64,000 nucleotides of DNA from Sphingomonadales bacterium UBA2683. Its GTDB lineage: Bacteria > Pseudomonadota > Alphaproteobacteria > Sphingomonadales > Sphingomonadaceae. Numbering within the stretch: the first letter of the stretch is position 1; each line of letters opens with the position of its first letter. The notes beneath the pieces are model-generated. The model saw only the letters and a program-made list of their open reading frames with translations. It searched no databases and had not been told where the DNA came from. The DNA is taken from positions 571,878-635,877 of the forward strand of contig DELZ01000004.1 of NCBI GenBank assembly GCA_002354635.1, read 5' to 3'. This document shows positions 1 through 7,261 of this stretch, in pieces. The position numbers were made by a program, and so were the translations under genes.

Positions 1-2190
1 GTTCCAGGCTGCAGCGAAGTCGTCGACAAACTTCTGGTCCGCATCAGCCGAGGCATAGACTTCGGAGACTGCGCGCAATTCCGAGTTTGATCCGAAGATC
101 AAATCGACCGGTGTCGCCGTCCACACCAGCTTGCCGGTGTCGCGATTGTGGCCTTCATACAATCCCGGTTCGGTGTCCGACTTTTTCCATTGCGTTTTCA
201 TGTCGAGCAGGTTGACGAAAAAGTCATTGCTGAGCTGTCCGGGCGTTTTGGTAAACACACCGTTTGACGACTGGCCCGCATTGGCATCAAGCGTGCGCAG
301 CCCGCCCACCAGCACCGTCATTTCCGGTACAGTCAGATCAAGCATATCCGCCTTGTCAACCAGCGCCGAGGCAGGATCAAGATCGGCCCCCGATGCATAA
401 TAGTTGCGGAAGCCGTCGGCCTTGGGTTCCAGATAGGCAAAGGATGCCGGATCGGTCTGCTCCTGGCTGGCGTCGACACGTCCGGGCGTGAACGGCAGGC
501 TGACCCTGTGTCCGGCCTTGTCCGCTGCCTGCTCGATCGCCGTATTGCCACCGAGGACGATCAGATCGGCGAGCGAAACCCGCTTGCCGCCTGCAGCACT
601 CTTGTTGAAATCCTTCCGGATGGTCTCCATTTTCCCGATAACCTTGGTCAGTTCCGCCTTGTCGTTGACCGACCAGTCCCGTTGCGGAGCGAGCCGCAGC
701 CGCGCCCCGTTGGCACCACCACGCATGTCGGTGCTGCGGAATGTCGAGGCCGAGGCCCATGCGGTACGAACCAGTTCCGGGGTGGTCAGTCCGGAAGCCA
801 GAATTTTCGCCTTGAGTTGAGCCACATCGGCATCGCCAATCATCGCATAGTCGGCTGCGGGAAGCGGGTCCTGCCAGGTGAAGGTCTGGCTGGGCGAATC
901 CGCCCCGAGATAACGGACGGAGGGACCAAGGTCGCGATGCGTCAGCTTGAACCATGCGCGGGCAAAGGCCGCCGCAAATTCATCGGGATTTTTATGCCAA
1001 TGCTCGGCAATCTTGCGGAAGCCGGGATCCTCCTTGACCGCAATATCGGTAGTGAACATGATCGGCGCATGGGTCTTGCCCGGGATATGGGCGTCGGGAA
1101 CCATATTGGCCGCATTCGGGTCAGTCGGGATCCATTGGGTCGCGCCAGCTGGACTTTTCGCCTTGACCCATTCAAAACCGAACAGATTGTCGAGATATTG
1201 GTTGGTGAAGGCAATCGGATTGGCCGACCATGCCCCTTCCAGCCCGCTGGTAATAGTGTCCTCGGCATTGCCCTTGCCACATTTATTGGCCCAACCCATG
1301 CCTTGCGCTTCGATACCGGCAGCGGATGGCTCCGCCCCCATGCATTCTTCTGGCTTGTGAGCACCATGTGCTTTTCCGAACGTATGACCGCCAGCAATCA
1401 AAGCCAGCGTTTCCTCGTCGTTCATTGCCATGTTGCCAAAGGCGCGACGGATATCGGCAGCGGCCGAAAGCGGGTCGTGATTGCCGTTGGGTCCTTCCGG
1501 ATTGACGTAGATAAGTCCCATTTGCGTAGCAGCGAGCGAGCCTTTCAGATTGCCCTTCCCGTCGCGGCGGTTGTCGGCCAGCATCTTGGCTTCCGGACCC
1601 CAGAACACGAGATCCGGCTGCCATGCATCAACACGGCCGCCAGCAAACCCGATGGTCTTGAAACCCATGTCTTCGAGCGAGACGTTACCCGCCAGCACCA
1701 TCAGATCGCCCCAGGACAGCTTGCGACCGTATTTCTGCTTGATCGGCCAGACCAGGCGGCGCGCCTTGTCGAGACTGACATTGTCGGGCCATGAATTGAG
1801 CGGTTCGAAACGCTGTTCTCCGCCGTCGGAACCGCCGCGTCCGTCGCCAACGCGATAAGTACCGGCACTGTGCCAGGCCATGCGGACGAAGAAGGGACCA
1901 TAATGTCCATAGTCTGCCGGCCACCAGTCCTGCGAAGTGGTCAGAACCTTGCGGATATCTTCTTTTACGGCAGCAAGATCGAGCGTCGCAAACTCTGCGG
2001 CATAGTCATAATCTTCACCATAGGGATTGGACTGCGCTTCATGCTGGCGAAGGGCCGCCAGATCGAGGCTCTGGGGCCACCAGTCCATGTTTGACATCGC
2101 GGCTTCCTGGGCATGGGCCGGGCTTGCCACGGCCAAGGGTGTCATCGATGCCGCCAGCAAGGCAAATAGCGAAACTTGAGATTTGAACAT
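1..2190 (-). CDS. katG: Catalase-peroxidase with signal peptide, 3' end cut by window
   Basis: Bifunctional haem catalase-peroxidase that removes hydrogen peroxide. 730 codons are visible and the frame is still open at base 1; by family length only about a dozen residues are missing. The distal haem motif MAWHSAGTYR is at residues 104-113 (Trp106, His107), the Tyr of the Trp-Tyr-Met adduct lies in MGLIYVNPEG, and the proximal His is in ALIAGGHTFGKAHG. The ATG at 2190 follows a strong GGAGAGGGG site. The first 28 residues are a signal peptide ending AHA/Q, so the enzyme is probably periplasmic, unlike most KatG. The usual cytoplasmic start (MSNMDWWP) would be residue 32 and lacks such a ribosome site. 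Confidence 0.96.
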   Translation of the reverse strand, partial: MFKSQVSLFALLAASMTPLAVASPAHAQEAAMSNMDWWPQSLDLAALRQHEAQSNPYGEDYDYAAEFATLDLAAVKEDIRKVLTTSQDWWPADYGHYGPFFVRMAWHSAGTYRVGDGRGGSDGGEQRFEPLNSWPDNVSLDKARRLVWPIKQKYGRKLSWGDLMVLAGNVSLEDMGFKTIGFAGGRVDAWQPDLVFWGPEAKMLADNRRDGKGNLKGSLAATQMGLIYVNPEGPNGNHDPLSAAADIRRAFGNMAMNDEETLALIAGGHTFGKAHGAHKPEECMGAEPSAAGIEAQGMGWANKCGKGNAEDTITSGLEGAWSANPIAFTNQYLDNLFGFEWVKAKSPAGATQWIPTDPNAANMVPDAHIPGKTHAPIMFTTDIAVKEDPGFRKIAEHWHKNPDEFAAAFARAWFKLTHRDLGPSVRYLGADSPSQTFTWQDPLPAADYAMIGDADVAQLKAKILASGLTTPELVRTAWASASTFRSTDMRGGANGARLRLAPQRDWSVNDKAELTKVIGKMETIRKDFNKSAAGGKRVSLADLIVLGGNTAIEQAADKAGHRVSLPFTPGRVDASQEQTDPASFAYLEPKADGFRNYYASGADLDPASALVDKADMLDLTVPEMTVLVGGLRTLDANAGQSSNGVFTKTPGQLSNDFFVNLLDMKTQWKKSDTEPGLYEGHNRDTGKLVWTATPVDLIFGSNSELRAVSEVYASADADQKFVDDFAAAWN

Positions 2191-2334
2191 AATCCCCTCT
2201 CCTGTTTTTTGGATTGAGGCTATTCTCTACGGTCATTTAAATGGATCACGAAACCAGTATATTTCCTGAGAGTGATCGAAGCTCTCGATCATATTGCGGT
2301 CTGGAGGAACCGGCTCCTGCATGGGCTAAAGACA

Positions 2335-2382
2335 GAAACAAAAGAAGCCCGACGGTCGGGTCGCAAAAACCGCCGGACTTCT
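2335..2382 (-). terminator. Rho-independent terminator downstream of the 2.6-3.5 kb SDR gene
   Basis: Arms 2343-2356 and 2369-2382 pair over 14 positions when read on the minus strand (two G-U pairs), with a 12-base loop. The minus-strand sequence then runs into CTTCTTTTGTTTCTG. It lies 230 bases after the SDR stop and 150 bases before the katG ATG, so it separates the two minus-strand genes. The rest of 2191-2612 shows no convincing gene. Confidence 0.75.
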
Positions 2383-2612
2383 CCTGGATACCCAAAAGGG
2401 CTGGTGCGGCATCGGTTCGTACCGAGTGAAATGCTTGATCTGATCGATACCGCAGGGCTTTGTTAACCCTGATATTTGCCGCGGACTGTGATTTCGATCA
2501 CGGGCAGACAAAAAATTCGAACGGATCGCGTTATCCGGAAGCCGGAACAGAACAGCGAAGCTCACGCCCACCAGGCGAATTCACATTCAGGACGGCAGCG
2601 GCGACGCCATGC

Positions 2613-3509
2613 TCATACCGTCCGTTTGGCGCGGTCCTTCTGGTTCTGGCCCTGAATCGCATCCTTGGCAGCATTCCATTCATCGTCGCCCCAAGCGAGC
2701 AGCTGTGAAAAGTTGCCGCCGCCGGCAAGATAGCCGCCGCCATCGATAGCGATCGTCTGACCGGTCAGATATTCGACTCCGGGGCCGAGCAGGAAGGTGG
2801 CAAGATTGGCCAGCTCGTGCATTTCGCCCGGGCGGTTGATTGGCGCACCGCTGCGCTTGCGTTCTTCATCACTGCCGGTCGGATTGAGCCGACTGGACAT
2901 ACCTTCGGTCGGAAACAGACCCGGCGCGATCGCATTGAGGCGGATATTGTAGCGGGCCCATTCCACCGCGAGGCTCTGGGTCATGACATTGATCCCGGCC
3001 TTGGACATCGCGCTGGGAACGGTGAAGGCGCTGCCGTTCCAGACCCAGGTAGTGAGGATCGACACAACATTGCCGCGCGTCTTGCCCTCGATCCAGCGCT
3101 TGCCGATATCGTGGGTCATGTAGAAGGTGCCACGGAAGACGATATTGGCGATCGCGTCGAAGCCGCGGATCGAAAGATCTTCGGTGCGCGAAATAAAATT
3201 GCCGGCGGCGTTGTTGATCAGGCCGGTCAGCGGGCCGTGCTGCTGCCAGATGATATCGTTCATCTCGCTGATCATCTCCGCGCTGCGGATATCGCACGGG
3301 TGCGGGACCACCTTGCCGCCATGTTTTTCGACCAGCTCTTCCGCCGTCGCCTGGCATACTTCGCCGCGCCGGCCGCAAATATGAACCTCTGCGCCCAGCT
3401 TGAGCAGGCCTTCGGCCATTTCCTTGCCAAGGCCGGTACCACCGCCAGTGACCAAAATGCGTTCGCCCTGCATCAGACCGTCGCGGAACATGAGTTTGCT
3501 GGTGTCCAT
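2613..3509 (-). CDS. SDR oxidoreductase, 2,4-dienoyl-CoA reductase-like
   Basis: 298-residue NAD(P)-binding Rossmann enzyme. The cofactor motif TGGGTGLG is near residue 20 and NNAAGNF near 100. The usual SDR Tyr-x-x-x-Lys is replaced by SAMSKAG: the Tyr position is Met but the Lys is kept, as in the 2,4-dienoyl-CoA reductase family, which reduces dienoyl-CoA intermediates of unsaturated fatty acid beta-oxidation. The start at 3509 (MDTSKL) follows AGGACAGGA; an upstream in-frame ATG at 3566 has no such site. It stands alone on the minus strand with its own terminator. The exact substrate cannot be read from sequence. Confidence 0.88.
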   Translation of the reverse strand: MDTSKLMFRDGLMQGERILVTGGGTGLGKEMAEGLLKLGAEVHICGRRGEVCQATAEELVEKHGGKVVPHPCDIRSAEMISEMNDIIWQQHGPLTGLINNAAGNFISRTEDLSIRGFDAIANIVFRGTFYMTHDIGKRWIEGKTRGNVVSILTTWVWNGSAFTVPSAMSKAGINVMTQSLAVEWARYNIRLNAIAPGLFPTEGMSSRLNPTGSDEERKRSGAPINRPGEMHELANLATFLLGPGVEYLTGQTIAIDGGGYLAGGGNFSQLLAWGDDEWNAAKDAIQGQNQKDRAKRTV

Positions 3510-3660
3510 ATCATCCTGTCCTGTTTTTGTTTTCACCATCCATGTAATATGAATCGGCTTTTTCAAACTAGCAGTAATGATGCGGCGGTAAAGCTGGCGA
3601 TTGGGACAGGGCCTAATCCCCGATAATCCAACCAGGCCAGCCCGACATCCCTGGTCGCAC

Positions 3661-3694
3661 GAAAAACGGGAGCTTATCCGAAGATAAGCTCCCG
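3661..3694 (-). terminator. Strong intrinsic terminator without an obvious gene in front
   Basis: Perfect 12-bp stem (3667-3678 with 3683-3694) closed by a four-base loop, followed on the minus strand by TTTTTC. The nearest convincing minus-strand gene upstream of it is the 24-residue peptide that ends at 4302, about 600 bases away. It therefore may end a small RNA or a long 3' untranslated region. In the opposite sense it could not end any plus-strand gene. Confidence 0.72.
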
Positions 3695-4301
3695 CTGCGC
3701 CTCTGTTGGGGCTGCCTTTCTCTGGCGAGTCCGGCGACCGCTTGTTCGGCGTCCGGTTTCCAGGCCAATTCCGTTAATGGTCGGTGGTTTTCCACGTCAC
3801 GGCTTGCGCTGCGTCGCTTCGGTTCCCAACCCGCAATTGGTCCAGTTACCTGATGATCTTAGTCCGTCTGATCCGGTAGAGCTTGCGCCTTCCCTTTTCG
3901 GACTTTCTCCAATCATCGATCCAGAGATCAATTTCCTTTTCTTGCGAAAAACAAACTGGTCGTCTCGACCATCTTCCGGCTTCCGAGCTGTCCTGCGGGT
4001 CATTGCTGACTGGTCGCTGGTTCGTCCGTTTGCCTTCCGATGACTTACGTATGACTCCAACCGCCGAGTCGCTCCTAGGGGAAAAAGGGAACTTATCCAC
4101 AGGACTATCACTTAGCGGTGGAAAACTGCTGCCGATATGGTGGATAAGATAGGAATTGCGGATTTGGCAGGAAATGACCGGAGTGCGTCCGCTGGTCCGG
4201 TCCTTCGTTAGGGAGGGGATATGGGAAGAACCGGACCTTTGGACCAATCCCGGTGCCGTATCGGGAGGAGGGTGCGGCAACCGGGACTGTAACTGTTTGT
4301 G
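3695..4301. other. Stretch without convincing genes; possible small RNA and DnaA-box region
   Basis: No frame here has plausible protein character: the open frames on both strands are Ser/Arg/Pro-rich, overlap each other and lack ribosome sites. The middle (about 3900-3960) is AT-rich compared with its surroundings. DnaA-box-like motifs occur at 3789-3797 (TTTTCCACG) and as a cluster at 4093-4147, and two GANTC sites (CcrM methylation sites in alphaproteobacteria) lie at 4053 and 4067. A strong minus-strand terminator ends the stretch. Confidence 0.5.
4093..4147. promoter_or_regulatory. Cluster of DnaA-box-like motifs
   Basis: A perfect consensus box TTATCCACA is at 4093-4101 on the plus strand. 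On the minus strand TTTTCCACC (4117-4125) and TTATCCACC (4139-4147) follow at 24 and 22 bp, close to two helical turns each. None of the usual alphaproteobacterial origin neighbours (hemE, parAB, gidA, dnaN) is nearby, so a DnaA-regulated promoter is as likely as an origin. Confidence 0.45.
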
Positions 4302-4376
4302 TCAGACCTGAACCGTCGAGAGCAGAATGATGCTGCTAACGGAAAGGGCGGCGACAAAATTGAAAAGCGTTCTCAT
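4302..4376 (-). CDS. 24-residue hydrophobic peptide
   Basis: Short frame encoding 24 residues, starting MRTLFNFVAAL and ending STVQV. The ATG at 4376 is preceded on the minus strand by AAGGAGAAAATCC, a near-ideal Shine-Dalgarno site at proper distance, which is the main argument that it is translated. The peptide has one basic residue near the N-terminus and a single hydrophobic stretch, so it would be a tiny membrane peptide. Function unknown. It lies downstream of and co-directional with the lipoprotein gene (stop 4638), 261 bases away. Confidence 0.5.
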   Translation of the reverse strand: MRTLFNFVAALSVSSIILLSTVQV

Positions 4377-4637
4377 GGATTTTCTCCTTATTCCAACGCC
4401 CGTCAAACATCTCTTTTCCTGCGTAACTTACAGGGCCCAGATGGTCGCAATGGAAGTGGGTTTCAATTGAAAACGGAGATCAATGTGTTGCATATTTTGC
4501 AACTGGACAGACCGAATATTCCCCCGGGAATACCATTCCTCCGGAACGGTTCAGATGATTGCAAGCGGAAGCAGTGGCCGACGCCCCGGCGGGCACGAAT
4601 GGCGCAAAAGCTTGCAAGTCAAAGGATATGAGTAGTC

Positions 4638-5168
4638 CTATTTGCTTTCGGTAAACTCCAGCACACCCCGGGACTGGCTGGACGAGATGTCGGTCAATGC
4701 CAGCGTGAAAGGATCTCCCTCGTCCGTCTTGCCCGAAAGATTGGTGCCGTCCCGTGCAACTTCGAATTTCTTGCCGGACATTTGCTTCGCATACCAGTCG
4801 GCCAGTGCGTCGGCTTCAGCAGGAGCCTTGAAGCTTATTGTCACCTTGCCACCCGCGCCTTTGGCATCTTCAATGTTAAAGCCGGTGATCTTGCTACCCG
4901 GATAAAGGTCGACATTGTTCATGTCGAAATCTTCGGAATCGAGCGTGATCGAAGGCAGATCGACGTCCATAGAGAAGCCGTCGGCCTTGATCGAGAACTT
5001 GCTGTCTTCCCCGTCCCCGCCGATCTTGATTTTTTCCGCGTCAGTCTTGCTGTCATCACTGAAGTCGATAGAGATGCCGGTGCCGTTGCCGGATTCGTCG
5101 CCATCCTTGCTGCAAGCGGATAGGGCCAGCGGCAGCGCGGCGAGCAGGATCAGATATTTGGGGGCCAT
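4638..5168 (-). CDS. Lipoprotein of unknown function
   Basis: 176 residues. The N-terminus is a lipoprotein signal with lipobox LSAC (Cys19), so the mature protein is probably lipid-anchored to a membrane on the periplasmic side. Residues 20-100 are rich in Asp, Ser and Gly with few aromatic residues. The part around 110-175 (EADALADWYAKQM and DGTNLSGKTDEGD) resembles small periplasmic beta-rich domains, but I do not recognise the family. ATG at 5168 has GGAG eight bases upstream, and that GGAG lies inside one arm of a 16-bp inverted repeat (5175-5214). It follows the SDR gene (stop 5239) by 70 bases on the same strand. Confidence 0.82.
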   Translation of the reverse strand: MAPKYLILLAALPLALSACSKDGDESGNGTGISIDFSDDSKTDAEKIKIGGDGEDSKFSIKADGFSMDVDLPSITLDSEDFDMNNVDLYPGSKITGFNIEDAKGAGGKVTISFKAPAEADALADWYAKQMSGKKFEVARDGTNLSGKTDEGDPFTLALTDISSSQSRGVLEFTESK

Positions 5169-5174
5169 GTGACA

Positions 5175-5214
5175 ATCTCCAAGCTGTATTGTAATACTAA
5201 TACAGCTTGGAGAT
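5175..5214. repeat. 16-bp perfect inverted repeat over the lipoprotein ribosome site
   Basis: Left arm 5175-5190 and right arm 5199-5214 are exact reverse complements, separated by eight bases (GTAATACT). Read as minus-strand RNA, the 3' arm contains the GGAG of the lipoprotein gene, so folding would hide its ribosome site. No U-run follows, so it is not a normal terminator. As DNA it could also be an operator. Confidence 0.7.
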
Positions 5215-5238
5215 CAGCCCGTCAAGCGGCAAAGCAGA

Positions 5239-6030
5239 TCAGGGCTCGATCGATGCGCCCGGATTGGCAGCGTTAACGATCCCGCCATCGACCGGAATCG
5301 TGGTGCCCACGACATAGTCGCCGGCCGCACTGGCGAGAAACAAGGCAGCGGATGCCATATCCTCGGGACGGCCGATGCGTTTGGCGGGGATGCCTTTTTC
5401 CACCGCGTCCTCATGGTCGCGGGCCGCCTTGTTCATCGATGATGCGAAAGCCCCCGGTGCAATGCCGGTCATGATGATATCTTCCTGCACCAGCTTGGAT
5501 GCCATTTTCCGGGTTAGGTGAATCACTGCCGCCTTCGACGCCTGATAGCTATAGGTTTCCCAGGGGTTGACCTTCATGCCGTCGATCGACGCGATGTTGA
5601 TGACCTTGGCCGGACGATCGAAGCTGGCCGCCGCCTTCAGTTGCGGGTGCAGCATCTGGGTCAGGAAGAACAGGCCCTTGACGTTGGTATCCATGACTTT
5701 GTCCCAGCCAGCTTCGGGAAAGGATAGATATTCCTCGCCCCATGCGACGCCAGCGTTATTGACGAGAATGTCGAGTTTCGCTTCGCGCGACGCAATCTCG
5801 GCGGCCAGCGCCTTGCAGCCCCCATAGGTCGAGATATCGCCCTGAATATAAATGCATTTGTCACCAAATTCGGCAGCAGCGGCTTCACCCTGATCCGCCT
5901 TGCGACCCGAAATATAGACTTTCGCTCCCTGCGCGAGAAAGCCCTCGGTGATCATCGCACCGATTCCGCGCTGACCGCCGGTTACCAGAGCCACGCGACC
6001 TTCGAGTGAGAAAAGCTTGTTAAAATCCAT
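5239..6030 (-). CDS. SDR oxidoreductase
   Basis: 263 residues, classical short-chain dehydrogenase. TGGQRGIG (about residues 17-24) binds the cofactor, NNAGVAWG is near 93, the catalytic Ser is in NIASIDG and the catalytic pair in YSYQASKAA (Tyr-x-x-x-Lys). The C-terminal PVDGG motif is present. The sequence looks closest to the RhlG-like / 3-oxoacyl reductase branch, so a 3-hydroxyacyl or related substrate is likely. It is the last gene of a minus-strand run after two acyl-CoA dehydrogenases (12 bases after the stop of the first), which suggests a shared beta-oxidation-type pathway. Confidence 0.88.
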   Translation of the reverse strand: MDFNKLFSLEGRVALVTGGQRGIGAMITEGFLAQGAKVYISGRKADQGEAAAAEFGDKCIYIQGDISTYGGCKALAAEIASREAKLDILVNNAGVAWGEEYLSFPEAGWDKVMDTNVKGLFFLTQMLHPQLKAAASFDRPAKVINIASIDGMKVNPWETYSYQASKAAVIHLTRKMASKLVQEDIIMTGIAPGAFASSMNKAARDHEDAVEKGIPAKRIGRPEDMASAALFLASAAGDYVVGTTIPVDGGIVNAANPGASIEP

Positions 6031-6042
6031 CAGTCAGTTCCT

Positions 6043-7179
6043 TTAATAGCCGTGCATTTCGGCAACGAGATTGGTGTGATAGTTCACATCGCCCATGAAT
6101 TCCTGCAGCGCGCGGTCACGCTTCATATAGAGGCCGATATCATATTCATCGGTCATGCCGACGCCGCCGTGCATCTGGACGCCTTCCTTGACGGAAAGCG
6201 CGGTGGCCTTGCCCGCCTTGGCCTTGGCCACGGATACCATCATTTCTGCCTTGGACGAACCTTCGTCGAGCATTTGCTGCGCCTTCAGGACGGTGGCCCG
6301 CGCGATTTCCATTTCGCTGTAGAGGTGGGAAATACGATGCTGCAGTGCCTGGAACGAACCGATCAGGGTACCAAACTGACTGCGGCCCTTTATATAGTCG
6401 ACCGTGATATCCATCGCGCCGGCGCCCACACCGAGCGTTTCCGCAGCGGCACCCGAACGACCGGCGTTGAGTAGGCGCCGCAAGACCGCATCACCCTCGT
6501 CTACCTCGCCGATCACCGCATCGGCATCGACCAGTACACCGTCAAATTGCATATGCGCCGCCATCGCGCTGTCGACCAGCCGGGCGCTATCCTTCGACAG
6601 GCCTTGTGCGTTCGCATCGACAGCAAACAGGGTGAGACCCTTGTCATCGCCAACGCTACCGCTGGTACGCGCCGCGACGATCAGCATGTCGGCCGAGCCG
6701 CCCTGCACGACAAATTGCTTCTTGCCATCGAGCTTGAAGCCATTGCCCTCACGGGTTGCGGCCATGCTGATCTGGTCGGGGCGATGCTTCGGGCCTTCGT
6801 CAACCGCCAGCGCCAGCACCGTATCTCCGGAAAGAATGCCCGGAAAATAGCGCTCGCGCAGCGGCTTGCCGCCGGCATTGAGTGCTTCGACCCCGGCAAC
6901 CGCGGTGGTCAGAAAGGGCGACGGCGTCAGATTGCGACCAACTTCCTCGAGCACCACACCGGCTTCGACATGGCCGAGCCCCAGACCACCTTCCTCCTCG
7001 CCGATCAATATCCCAGTGAAGCCCATTTCCGAAAACTGCTTCCACAGCGCGTGCGAGAAGCCATCCTTGCACTGCTTGTCGCGGAATTCGCGCAGATGCG
7101 CGACCGGCGCCTCGCCCTTCATGAATTCGGCAGCGCTGTCGTGCAGCATTTGTTGGTCTTCGTTCAGAAAAAGCGGCAT
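6043..7179 (-). CDS. Acyl-CoA dehydrogenase, first of an adjacent pair
   Basis: 378-residue FAD-dependent acyl-CoA dehydrogenase that would introduce the alpha-beta double bond in an acyl-CoA. The N-terminal helical domain (LNEDQQMLHDSAAEFM), the central beta domain and the C-terminal domain with QMHGGVGMTDEYDIGLYMKR are all present. The next gene upstream, 82 bases away, is a second acyl-CoA dehydrogenase of 397 residues. Adjacent non-identical pairs of this size form alpha2-beta2 enzymes in steroid side-chain degradation (ChsE1-ChsE2 / Scd1A-Scd1B types), so such a complex is a reasonable inference here. Substrate unproven. Confidence 0.88.
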   Translation of the reverse strand: MPLFLNEDQQMLHDSAAEFMKGEAPVAHLREFRDKQCKDGFSHALWKQFSEMGFTGILIGEEEGGLGLGHVEAGVVLEEVGRNLTPSPFLTTAVAGVEALNAGGKPLRERYFPGILSGDTVLALAVDEGPKHRPDQISMAATREGNGFKLDGKKQFVVQGGSADMLIVAARTSGSVGDDKGLTLFAVDANAQGLSKDSARLVDSAMAAHMQFDGVLVDADAVIGEVDEGDAVLRRLLNAGRSGAAAETLGVGAGAMDITVDYIKGRSQFGTLIGSFQALQHRISHLYSEMEIARATVLKAQQMLDEGSSKAEMMVSVAKAKAGKATALSVKEGVQMHGGVGMTDEYDIGLYMKRDRALQEFMGDVNYHTNLVAEMHGY

Positions 7180-7261
7180 ATCATGGTCCTTGTATCAATC
7201 GGTGCTTCGCGCCCACGCAGAGAGCCGGTCGCTATATTTTAATTCTCGGCAATGGGTTCGA

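Noticed and set aside
508..1794. Long plus-strand open frame of 428 codons opposite katG
   Set aside because: Lies fully antisense to katG, whose haem motifs prove the minus strand codes; the frame has no ribosome site or recognisable domain.
3846..4280. Minus-strand frame of 144 codons ending in a basic stretch
   Set aside because: Ser/Arg/Pro-rich low-information sequence, no ribosome site, overlapping other frames; the DnaA-like boxes and AT-rich segment fit a control region better.
4299..4631. Plus-strand frame of 110 codons
   Set aside because: Overlaps the better supported 24-residue minus-strand peptide; no ribosome site and non-protein-like composition.
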